Of a stretch of 64,000 nt of DNA, positions 46,830 to 55,498 are shown piece by piece. The notes beneath the pieces are model-generated. The model was given only the letters and a program-made list of their open reading frames with translations, ran no database searches and had not been told where the DNA came from. Position 1 is the first letter of the stretch. Each line of letters starts with the position of its first letter. This DNA comes from Perkinsus olseni (Eukaryota; Perkinsozoa; Perkinsida; Perkinsidae), in contig JABANP010000066.1 in the NCBI GenBank assembly GCA_013115135.1, forward strand, positions 111,126 through 175,125, given 5' to 3'. A program made the position numbers and the translations under genes.

Positions 46830-48367
46830 TCAAAACCGCACGTTCAATTTTTTGTTTGCAACCGAGATTTGTGGTTGCCTTCCGGCGTCCACCTGAGTTC
46901 GAGTCTCGTTAGACAGAATTCGACAGCTTGTATATTGGCTCGATTGCGAAAGCTTCTCATGACAAATACCTTAACTTTCTTTCATGTACACGCTAAGAGA
47001 GTCTCTATGCACCTTTGAGTCTGTTGCGTTGCAGTACGGGGGAGCAAACAAATCATCTCATAGTGGCATCAGATCTCGAATGATTTGATGCTGGATGCGA
47101 TCCGATTCGAGAGCTAGTGAAGCACTATCAAGAGGCAACCACATAGTACATGGAATGGCTGCACTCGCGGACGTGGAGATGGGACGGCAGAATGCCATCT
47201 CAATGTCTATCGGTCACGTAGTTGTGCAGCCCCCAGTACCCTGATGCATAGTGGTGGCATGCAATGAACGCCGTTCGGCTCCGACAGGATATTCAGGGTC
47301 CTACTCCTTGTGTGTGAGGTTGAAGTTCATCGCCGACAGTACGGCTTAGTTAGGCCAGCACCGATGTATCATTTGAGGGGGATTGGTTCAGCCCGTTGAA
47401 TAGGCTCTGTTTATCAAGCCAAGAATGTTGCTCTCAGAGCGGGGCCACCGTCAGCCGGGACGTCCTTTCCTCCCGGCAGAATCTGCTTCCATAGCTGCGG
47501 ACGCTGTGCACGACCCCGAAACACTAGCGCTTCTCGCAGTGTGTCCACCACAAGCATCATCTCCGAGACGCGAGAAGCCCATACCCTAGCTTAGACTCCC
47601 TCTAACCGAGGGCTACCCCTCCCACCCCGTACTGGTCACACTTTCAACGGTTGAAATTCAACCTGTGCACCATGGGAAATTGATCGAGGCAGGTCAATTC
47701 CGATCTCGGAGCTTCGCAAGTGCAAGTGCGTTTTTGCGGGTGTATGCAATGAGATCGGATTAGTCTCGCCCCAGGAGAGTCCGTCTCTTCCGTATTGTGA
47801 GTATTGGTTCCCTTCGGTGTGCATCAAAAAGGGCGACCGAATCGTCACGGAGAAATTCTTATAAGTCCTTGATTGAAGGACGTGCCTCGGGGGGGTCACG
47901 CTCGATGGCAGTTGCATCCGTATAAATCCAAGCCTCATTGAAGCACTCCCTTTTCCGTACCGTCGTCCTCGTTAGTACTCGTTAGTTTGTCTAGCATTCC
48001 TGCGAAAGGGTCCGTGTTGTACACGAAGGATGGTTCTCCTTTGGAAGCTTGATCATTCAAGGAGTGGAAATTGGGCAGTGGAGGAACTGTCCCTTACTCT
48101 GGAGTTGGACGAGCTACCCGGAAAAATTGCCTAACAAAACCTCCGGGTGACTGAGGGTGGGCAGACACTCGACCAGCTCGGAGTATGCATTCTTCAATGA
48201 TACCGACATGATGTGAGTAACAATGTGTTGATCATTAACATAAAAGGGTCGACAGTCTACTGGTGTACAACAAATAAGCCCACCTCCGCACTAGCTTCAA
48301 TGGCAAGCGCTTGCTTCGAACTGGCCTTGCACCGCTCGACACTTCGCGAATAAAAAGCACTTGAGTA
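46830..48367. other. Intergenic region left of array 2
   Basis: About 1.5 kb with no protein or RNA motif. A 100-codon minus-strand frame (47636-47938) shows no family resemblance. Confidence 0.45.
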
Positions 48368-48411
48368 GGCTCCAGATCGGAAGATTGTCCGTTCGAATCG
48401 GGCCGGGTTCA
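48368..48411 (+). pseudogene. Truncated tRNA-Trp 3' fragment at array edge
   Basis: Retains the anticodon loop and T arm (CTCCAGATCGG...GTTCGAATCGGGCC) but lacks the 5' half. Confidence 0.8.
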
Positions 48412-48502
48412 CAAACCTAGCTTCCGGCCCGTTAGTTGGGATTCAGTGACACGAACATCACCTGTCTCTCGCCTCGCGAAAGATGCCAAATTTAGCGAGT
48501 TC

Positions 48503-48574
48503 GGCCCTGTGGCGCAACGGTAGCGCATCTGACTCCAGATCAGGAGGTTGTCCGTTCGATTCGGGCCGGGGTCA
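48503..48574 (+). tRNA. tRNA-Trp(CCA), variant
   Basis: Anticodon stem end TCAGG (U-G wobble) and T loop TTCGATT. Confidence 0.85.
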
Positions 48575-48664
48575 TATATATAGCATCTGGCCTGCCACTT
48601 GAGATTCAGTGACTCGAACAGGATTTGTGACTCGCCTGGCGAACGGGTCAGAATTAGCCAGTTC

Positions 48665-48736
48665 GGCCCTGAGGCGCAACGGTAGCGCATCTGACTCCAG
48701 TTCAGAAGGTTGTCCGTTCGAATCGGGCCGGGGTCA
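48665..48736 (+). tRNA. tRNA-Trp(CCA), U8-to-A variant
   Basis: GGCCCTGAGGCGC replaces the nearly universal U8 with A, and the anticodon loop is CTCCAGT. Probably impaired. Confidence 0.7.
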
Positions 48737-48826
48737 TATATATAGCATCTGGCCTGCCACTTGAGATTCAGTGACTCGAATAGGATTTGTGACTCGCCCA
48801 GCGAACAAGTCGAAACCAGCCAGTTC

Positions 48827-48898
48827 GGCCCTGTGGCGCAACGGTAGCGCATCTGACTCCAGATCAGAAGGTTGTCCGTTCGAATCGGGCCGGGGTCA
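48827..48898 (+). tRNA. tRNA-Trp(CCA)
   Basis: Identical in the tRNA part to the consensus copy at 23357 in array 1. Confidence 0.93.
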
Positions 48899-48988
48899 TA
48901 TATATAGCATCTGGCCTGCCACTTGAGATTCAGTGACTCGAACAGGATTTGTGACTCGCCTGGCGAACGGGTCAGAACTAGTCAGTTC

Positions 48989-49060
48989 GGCCCTGTGGCG
49001 CAACGGTAGCGCATCTGACTCCAGATCAGAAGGTTGTCCGTTCGAATCGGGCCGGGGTCA
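48989..49060 (+). tRNA. tRNA-Trp(CCA)
   Basis: Consensus copy. Confidence 0.93.
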
Positions 49061-49150
49061 TATATATAGCGTCGGGCCTGCCACTTGAGATTCAGTCACT
49101 CAACCAGGATTTGTGACTCGCCTCGCGAACGGGTCAAGACTAGCCAGTTC

Positions 49151-49222
49151 GGCCCTGTGGCGCAACGGTAGCGCATCTAACTCCAGATCAGAAGAGTGTC
49201 CGTTCGAATCGGGCCGGGATCA
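49151..49222 (+). tRNA. tRNA-Trp(CCA), degenerate variant
   Basis: Anticodon stem TCTAA/TCAGA has an A-C mismatch, the variable loop is AGAGT, and the 3' acceptor strand is altered (CGGGATC). Confidence 0.7.
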
Positions 49223-49312
49223 TATATATAGCGTCTGGCCCGCCACTTGAGATTCAGTGACTCGAACAGGATTTGTAACGCGCCCCGCGAACGGGTCAGA
49301 ACTAGGCAGTTC

Positions 49313-49384
49313 GGCCCTGTGGCGCAACGGTAGCGCATCTGACTCCAGATCAGAAGGTTGTCCGTTCGAATCGGGCCGGGGTCA
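49313..49384 (+). tRNA. tRNA-Trp(CCA)
   Basis: Consensus copy. Confidence 0.93.
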
Positions 49385-49474
49385 TATATATAGCATCTGG
49401 CCTGCCACTTGAGATTCAGTGACTCGAATAGGATTTGTGACTCGCCCGGCGAACAAGTCGAAACCAGCCAGTTC

Positions 49475-49547
49475 GGCCCTGTGGCGCAACGGTAGCGCAT
49501 CTGACTCCAGATCAGAAGGTTGTCCGTTCGAATCGGGCCGGGGGTCA
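49475..49547 (+). tRNA. tRNA-Trp(CCA) with inserted G
   Basis: An extra G in the 3' acceptor strand (CCGGGGGTCA) accounts for the single 163-bp step. Confidence 0.8.
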
Positions 49548-49637
49548 TATATATAGCATCTGGCCTGCCACTTGAGATTCAGTGACTCGAATAGGATTTG
49601 TGACTCGCCCGGCGAACAAGTCAGAACCAGCCTGTTC

Positions 49638-49709
49638 GGCCCTGTGGCGCAACGGTAGCGCATCTGACTCCAGATTAGTAGGTTGTCCGTTCGAATCGGG
49701 CCGGGGTCA
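49638..49709 (+). tRNA. tRNA-Trp(CCA), variant
   Basis: 3' anticodon stem TTAGT: one U-U mismatch plus a wobble. Confidence 0.8.
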
Positions 49710-49799
49710 TATATATAGCGTCTGGCCTGCCACTTGAGATTCAGTGACTCGAACAGGATTTGTGACTCGCCTGGCGAACGGGTCAGAACTGGTCAGTTC

Positions 49800-49871
49800 G
49801 GCCCTGTGGCGCAACGGTAGCGCATCTGACTCCAGATCAGAAGGTTGTCCGTTCGAATCGGGCTGGGGTCA
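49800..49871 (+). tRNA. tRNA-Trp(CCA), acceptor wobble
   Basis: CGGGCTGGGG changes the inner acceptor pair to G-U; also seen at 50610 and 50934. Confidence 0.9.
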
Positions 49872-49961
49872 TATATATAGCGTCTGGCCTGCCACTTGAG
49901 ATTCAGTGACTCGAACAGGATTTGTGACTCGCCTGGCGAACGGGTCACAACGGGTCAGTTC

Positions 49962-50033
49962 GGCCCTGTGGCGCAACGGTAGCGCATCTGACTCCAGATC
50001 AGAAGGTTGTCCGTTCGAATCGGGCCGGGGTCA
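49962..50033 (+). tRNA. tRNA-Trp(CCA)
   Basis: Consensus tRNA; the following spacer starts TATGTATAGC. Confidence 0.93.
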
Positions 50034-50123
50034 TATGTATAGCGTCGGGCCTGCCACTTGAGATGCAGTGACTCAAACAGGATTTGTGACTCGTTTCGCG
50101 AACAAGTCAGAACCAGCCAGTTC

Positions 50124-50195
50124 GGCCCTGTGGCGCCACGGTAGCGCATCTGACTCCAGATCAGAAGGTTGTCCGTTCGAATCGGGCGGGGGTCA
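50124..50195 (+). tRNA. tRNA-Trp(CCA), variant
   Basis: D loop CACGGTA and 3' acceptor GGGGGTC (G-G mismatch at the inner pair). Confidence 0.8.
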
Positions 50196-50285
50196 TATAT
50201 ATAGCGTCTGGCCTGCCACTTGAGATTCAGTGACTCGAATAGGATTTGTGACTCGCCTGGCGAACGGGTCAGATCTGGTCAGTTC

Positions 50286-50357
50286 GGCCCTGTGGCGCAA
50301 CGGTAGCGCATCTGACTCCAGATCAGAAGGTTGTCCGTTCGAATCGGGCCGGGGTCA
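50286..50357 (+). tRNA. tRNA-Trp(CCA)
   Basis: Consensus copy. Confidence 0.93.
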
Positions 50358-50447
50358 TATATATAGCGTCGGGCCTGCCACTTGAGATTCAGCGACTCAA
50401 ACAGGATTTGTGACTCGTTTCGCGAACAAGTCAGAACCAGCCAGTTC

Positions 50448-50519
50448 GGCCATGTGGCGCAACGGTAGCGCATCTGACTCCAGATCAGAAGGTTGTCCGT
50501 TCGAATCGGGCCGGGGTCA
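50448..50519 (+). tRNA. tRNA-Trp(CCA), acceptor mismatch
   Basis: GGCCATG acceptor gives an A-G mismatch; the same change occurs in the last unit at 51420. Confidence 0.8.
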
Positions 50520-50609
50520 TATATATAGCATCTGGCCTGCCACTTGAGATTCAGTGACTCGAATAGGATTTGTGACTCGCCCCGCGAACAAGTCAGAACC
50601 AGCCTGTTC

Positions 50610-50681
50610 GGCCCTGTGGCGCAACGGTAGCGCATCTGACTCCAGATTAGAAGGTTGTCCGTTCGAATCGGGCTGGGGTCA
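50610..50681 (+). tRNA. tRNA-Trp(CCA), variant
   Basis: 3' anticodon stem TTAGA (G-U) and CGGGCTGGGG acceptor wobble; foldable. Confidence 0.88.
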
Positions 50682-50771
50682 TATATATAGCGTCTGGCCT
50701 GCCACTTGAGATTCAGTGACTCGAATAGGATTTGTGACTCGCCTGGCGAACGGGTCAGATCTGGTCAGTTC

Positions 50772-50843
50772 GGCCCTGTGGCGCAACGGTAGCGCATCTG
50801 ACTCCAGATCAGAAGGTTGTCCGTTCGAATCGGGCCGGGGTCA
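50772..50843 (+). tRNA. tRNA-Trp(CCA)
   Basis: Consensus copy. Confidence 0.93.
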
Positions 50844-50933
50844 TATATATAGCGTCGGGCCTGCCACTTGAGATTCAGTGACTCAAACAGGATTTGTGAC
50901 TCGCTTCGCGAACAAGTCAGAACCAGCCAGTTC

Positions 50934-51005
50934 GGCCCTGTGGCGCAACGGTAGCGCATCTGACTCCAGATCAGAAGGTTGTCCGTTCGAATCGGGCTGG
51001 GGTCA
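50934..51005 (+). tRNA. tRNA-Trp(CCA), acceptor wobble
   Basis: As at 49800. Confidence 0.9.
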
Positions 51006-51095
51006 TATATATAGCGTCTGGCCTGCCACTTGAGATTCAGTGACTCGAACAGGATTTGTGACTCGCCTGGCGAACGGGTCAGAACGGGTCAGTTC

Positions 51096-51167
51096 GGCCC
51101 TGTGGCGCAACGGTAGCGCATCTGACTCCAGATCAGAAGGTTGTCCGTTCGAATCGGGCCGGGGTCA
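51096..51167 (+). tRNA. tRNA-Trp(CCA)
   Basis: Consensus copy. Confidence 0.93.
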
Positions 51168-51257
51168 TATATATAGCGTCGGGCCTGTCACTTGAGATTC
51201 AGTGACTCAAACAGGATTTGTGACTCGTTTCGCGAACAAGTCAGAACCAGCCAGTTC

Positions 51258-51329
51258 GGCCCTGTGGCGCAACGGTAGCGCATCTGACTCCAGATCAGAA
51301 GGTTGTCCGTTCGAATCGGGCCGGGGTCA
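51258..51329 (+). tRNA. tRNA-Trp(CCA)
   Basis: Consensus copy. Confidence 0.93.
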
Positions 51330-51419
51330 TATATATAGCGTCGGGCCTGCCACTTGAGATTCAGTGACTCAAACAGGATTTGTGACTCGTTTCGCGAACA
51401 AGTCAGAACCAGCCAGTTC

Positions 51420-51491
51420 GGCCATGTGGCGCAACGGTAGCGCATCTGACTCCAGATCAGAAGGTTGTCCGTTCGAATCGGGCCGGGGTCA
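51420..51491 (+). tRNA. tRNA-Trp(CCA), last copy of array 2
   Basis: GGCCATG acceptor mismatch. The downstream flank is unique sequence, beginning TGTGCCTACC rather than TATATATAGC. Confidence 0.8.
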
Positions 51492-51953
51492 TGTGCCTAC
51501 CGTCCGCGAATTCACTTAACAGTGGAGAGAGAGTCCGCGAATCGAACTGAGTGCGTTCGGACCTCCAGATCGATACATACACTAATTGGAGAGCATGAAG
51601 AGGAAAGCAGGTCTATCTCCGCCCATAAACTAGTTGAACGCGATAGCGCTTGCGATTGGAACAACCCGGGATCAAATCACCAAAAGGCATGGCCGCCCAC
51701 CTCTGTCAAGTATAAGTTATCCTTGTAATACCACAACAACTTTCGACTGATGGTGTTAAACACCACAAGACAGCCTCTTGTAAAAGGCGATTATCGGCGG
51801 GCTTCGCTATGGTGTAAGAACCTGCCAAGAGGTTGGGAATCGAAGGATCGGCGATAGAATAGGAGCATTTACATGTGTCGTCTACGATTGGTGCCACTGA
51901 GTGTCCAGAGGCCATCTCATTTCCCTTGGAGCCGCCTCCCTGATGAGGGTGCA
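51492..51953. other. Intergenic region right of array 2
   Basis: No motif or TTTT run immediately after the last tRNA. Open frames here show no supporting features. Confidence 0.35.
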
Positions 51954-52427
51954 CTAACGCAATGATAGGAACCTGGAACGTAGGAATTTGATGCCCCTTG
52001 CGAGATCCCCTCGACTCACAGCATCGTAGCGCGGAGTGCCGCGCACGGCCTCAAGAAGTGCAGTTGTCTTCGCTGGCTTCGACGTCACAGTGTCAAGCAT
52101 CAGGAGATCGTAGTTCTTCCGGATGTCATTGATCTCATGTAAGAATTCTGAGTTTGAAAACGCTCCTTTTGTTTGAAAACGAGATGTTGGCCTCTGCTCA
52201 CCCATTGGTGACCGGCATAGGGCGAGGAACACGCTCTGGGTGTGAAGAACAGAATCTTTCAAGGTCTTGAGGAACTTCTTATCGGTAGACAGGACGAGCA
52301 GCATGCGATGGCTGATCAGCTTGGAGAACCTTCTTTCCTGGCAAACGCACGTACTGGGCCCCGCATATTCACATAGGTCAGCACATAGCGAGTACAGGTA
52401 ACCCCCGCACACGATCATTGAATGCAT
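51954..52427 (-). CDS. Conserved-looking C-terminal exons, unknown function
   Basis: Product not recognised. The minus-strand frame has two segments of coding character: MLLVLSTDKKFLKTLKDSVL with HTQSVFLALCRS, and FSNSEFLHEINDIRKNYDLL with MLDTVTSKPAKTTALLEAVR and YDAVSRGDLARGIKFLRSRF, probably separated by an intron starting GTGAGCAGAGG near 52205. It lies just downstream of the cyclic-nucleotide-binding gene on the same strand and may be its 3' end or a separate small gene. Confidence 0.45.
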   Translation of the reverse strand: MHSMIVCGGYLYSLCADLCEYAGPSTCVCQERRFSKLISHRMLLVLSTDKKFLKTLKDSVLHTQSVFLALCRSPMGEQRPTSRFQTKGAFSNSEFLHEINDIRKNYDLLMLDTVTSKPAKTTALLEAVRGTPRYDAVSRGDLARGIKFLRSRFLSLR

Positions 52428-52439
52428 ACCGGCGTTTCG

Positions 52440-55266
52440 CTCTGCGTCTGCTCACCTGCCGCTGTTGCTCGGTCCTGTAGTTCTCAAGCGACTTCTCTTC
52501 ATTCGGATTCGAAATGCTACGGCTCCTAAAGTGACGACTCCCCGTTCATGAGTTGGTGAGTGATCGCACCGGCTAGGCTCAGGGTCTACCGAGGGCTCCT
52601 CGGTCATGAATGTTCGCTCTTGCGCATGGTGGAACGCCTTGGTCTTTGGTGCATCCACGATGGCTGGAGTACTTGGCACTCCGATGGCATCGACGGTAAC
52701 TCCACTACGCCCAGCAGCCTCAATGGGAACCTTCAAAAGATAGATGTGCACCAATAACCATGAGGCTCGGAAAATGCCATCCTGTGAGGTATGTCACGAG
52801 AGGCTCACTCGTTTCTCGAGAGGCAAGCGGGCAAGTCGCTCGGCAGCTTTCTGTTCTTCGTAAGCGATTGGATTGAAGGGCTCCCGACTCTCATACATCC
52901 CGACGCGCTTCTGCTTGGCTCGGGCTAGCAGCTTCTCCACAGCCGTCTCGTACGAGTTGGTCCGGAAGAACCTGATGCCGCTTAGTGATCATCCCTGAAA
53001 CGCGCTCAAGCCGTACTCTATAGTCTTTTCCATGGCCGGACTGAGCTCCTGATTTGGTCCTCTCGGGTGCCCTGGGAGGAGGCCATTCCCACTCGAGGCA
53101 TCAGTAGAAGAAGTTCCTACATTTCAGACAAACGAGCTCGCCCTCGCCCGATTCTCTCGAGTTCCGTAAAGAGGAGGTCGAATCGGAACTGGAGGAATCT
53201 GCAACAGAGATGAAATGCCAGGCATCGTTGAATGCAGACTGAGTACTACCGGATACGTCTCCGGCGGTCCCTGCCGCCCGTCGGCTGAAAAAACTCGGAG
53301 CGATGCGCTCGCTGGATCGAGATGGCGGACGCTTACAGCTCTCCCTTGCGCCGCTTTCTTCGGAGCTTCGCAATCTGAATCCTACTCTCTCGAGCAGCCG
53401 AGAGACCTAGCAAGGGTCGTAGAACAACCAACCTCGGGAAGGCTTACGCGAGGCAGCCATCTTCTGGAGTCGGCTCTGCCGCTGCCTATAGACTTGTATG
53501 AGTTCCTTCTCCAGCGTCACTCGCGAAGACGGTGTTATGCCATCGAACTCAATCTGGAATGAAGATGTCAGTCTGAGGGATACCAGCAGGGTGTCACCAC
53601 CGAAGCCAGCTTCCGCCACAAGGACACGTCCAACTCGAGAAGAGTCGGGCCCTCACTGAGCGGACTGAGCCCGCCGCCAGCTGCTCGCAATGTGTAGCTG
53701 CTCCGTATGTGGCCCGTTTCGGGCGAGCGGAGGAGACCCTACCGATCTCAGGCTCAGCTGAAGTGGCCGGTAGGGAATCTGCTCACCATGAAATGATTAC
53801 CGAGAGCCTCTGGATGGTTGCGGCAGATGTAGGAGCTCGGGGCAGAGTTGTTGAAGACTTCTAGCAGGCACTCCTGGCTCATGATGCTGCCGGGAGGCAG
53901 AGTGCCTGAGGACAAGGTGTGATGGCAGAAGTAGGCTGGGTAGCAGTGGCCCTACTGACAACGACCTCGCGGCTGCGAGGCTTCCCTCGATAGGATGCGG
54001 GGTCAACCGACGCGTTTCTGGGTTGAAGCACTCTTCTAGCTTTGCTCTTCTCAATCAACCTCGCTCCCTTCACTGACTTCCCTGATTTTCACGGAAATGA
54101 TCATCCATTTGCATTGAAGCGATCATACCATTCGAGCCGTCGGCCGTCCCCGAGTCGGACTGTTCCGTCATCACGACCTCGCAAGCACCGCTGATGACGA
54201 TGAGAATTCTGTTGATAGGACAACCCCGCGCAATGATTGTCTGGCCCCTCTGAACCTAGCGTGCAGATGGAGCAGGGAAAGGACTATCCACGATCTCTAC
54301 CTGCCGGAAGGTGCCTAGACTGAGGAGCTCGAACCAACGATCGACCCGAGCTTCCTTGGCTTCGCTGCCATCCTCGGGAAGTGGTCGGGCGGAGAGCATA
54401 GACAGAGCGATCTCCCTCAACAGCTGTGACAGCAAGAGCTATTTGGCAGTGTCACGGTAACTGGGGCCCACTTTGGTCTCCTCGTCCTGGAGAATATCTA
54501 TGTAGTCTTCTCTTGGCAGGCACAGACAGAACGTGTGGGGGAAATAAGGACTAGACACCAGCTCATGGCTCATAGTGTGATCTGCGATGGGGAGTCAGCA
54601 GCCGAGAATGTTTCCTTTTCTCTAACTCACCACGCGGGACGATTCCACATTCGGACCGATGGCTCAGCCGAGGGCTTTTCGAGCTCGTCGGTGGTTCCGC
54701 TATTATATGAGCCAACGCGTAGCAGCTGTCACCAGACTCATAAGTGCTCAGCACCTGCAGGCTACCGGAACGAGCCAAGAGACGGCCGAGGAGACTCTGC
54801 CGAGAGGCGCCCTACCAAGTGTCGTGGCTGCGGCGGTTTGGCTCTGAGATCCTTCCTCGGTGGCCTCTTCTGTTTTGACTGCGACCCATACCTGACTCGC
54901 TTCTGTAGCTCGCCCGAGACAATCCACATGAACGGTCGGGGATCCTCGAGGCCAACCGCGACTGTATCGGCCGGGAAACTGCAGAAGGCAAGTTAGACGT
55001 GGACCGAACCTCACTGAGGGTCGGTACCAGAGCATTCGTAACCGAGCAGCCAGTTGAACCAGGCGACTCTGGTCGAGGGTGAAGAAGGCCCGAACTGCAG
55101 GGCTCAGGCGACCCCCGGGATGCAAGGCAGCGCGCCGCAGGTACTTGACAACTGAGCGCGGGGAGAACCAAGCCTTGCCACTCTGTCATGGCGACTACCT
55201 CGATCGACCTCTTCGGGGAGTCCTCGTGATGGCCGGGTCCCTGCTTAGGACTACCGCTGCCTCCAT
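52440..55266 (-). CDS. Protein with two cyclic-nucleotide-binding-type domains
   Basis: Two CNB (cAMP/cGMP-binding-like) beta-barrel regions are visible; otherwise unrecognised. ATG 55266 (MEAAVVLSRDPAITRTPRRG), then CNB1: VKYLRRAALHPGGRLSPAVR, FFTLDQSRLVQLAARLRMLW, GLEDPRPFMWIVSGELQKRV and closing strand CLCLPREDYIDILQDEE. Linker helix SMLSARPLPEDGSEAKEARV. CNB2: VQRGQTIIARGCPINRILIV with ISGACEVVM, then TLPPGSIMSQECLLEVFNNS, a degenerate phosphate-binding cassette without the usual FGE...R. C-terminal polar exons include LEKELIQVYRQRQSRLQKMA and ETAVEKLLARAKQKRVGMYE. The weak cassettes make nucleotide binding uncertain. No kinase or channel segment was seen. The 3' limit is approximate. It lies 232 bases downstream of the MMS19 stop on the same strand. 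Confidence 0.6.
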
Positions 55267-55498
55267 TGGTATCGGAGAGTCAGCGTGAATGAGCTGCACA
55301 GTAGTCGTACCGCACCAAACAGTGTTGATGAATATGCTCACCTGAGCCGCCAGTACTTGCGCTCTCTCTAGCTTCTCTTGGAACAAATCAGGCATGTCAT
55401 AACTAGAAACTTCAGATTCCCTATCATTGATTGGATTGACAACACGAGACCCAGTTTGACTGATTAAAGCAGTGAAACTGTACACGTTCAGGAGTAGC

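Larger units (their letters stand above)
48368..51491 (+). repeat. Tandem array 2: tRNA-Trp satellite, 162-bp unit
   Basis: Nineteen full tRNA-Trp copies plus a truncated 3' fragment at 48368-48411. Start-to-start distance is exactly 162 at every step but one (163, caused by a single inserted G). The spacer begins directly after the tRNA with TATATATAGC, then TGGCCTGCCACTTGAGATTC, and ends CCAGTTC. It differs from the array 1 spacer but is alignable in parts (TGGCC...GATTCAG...CTCGCC). No TTTT occurs in any spacer. The two arrays are about 23 kb apart on the same strand. Confidence 0.95.
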
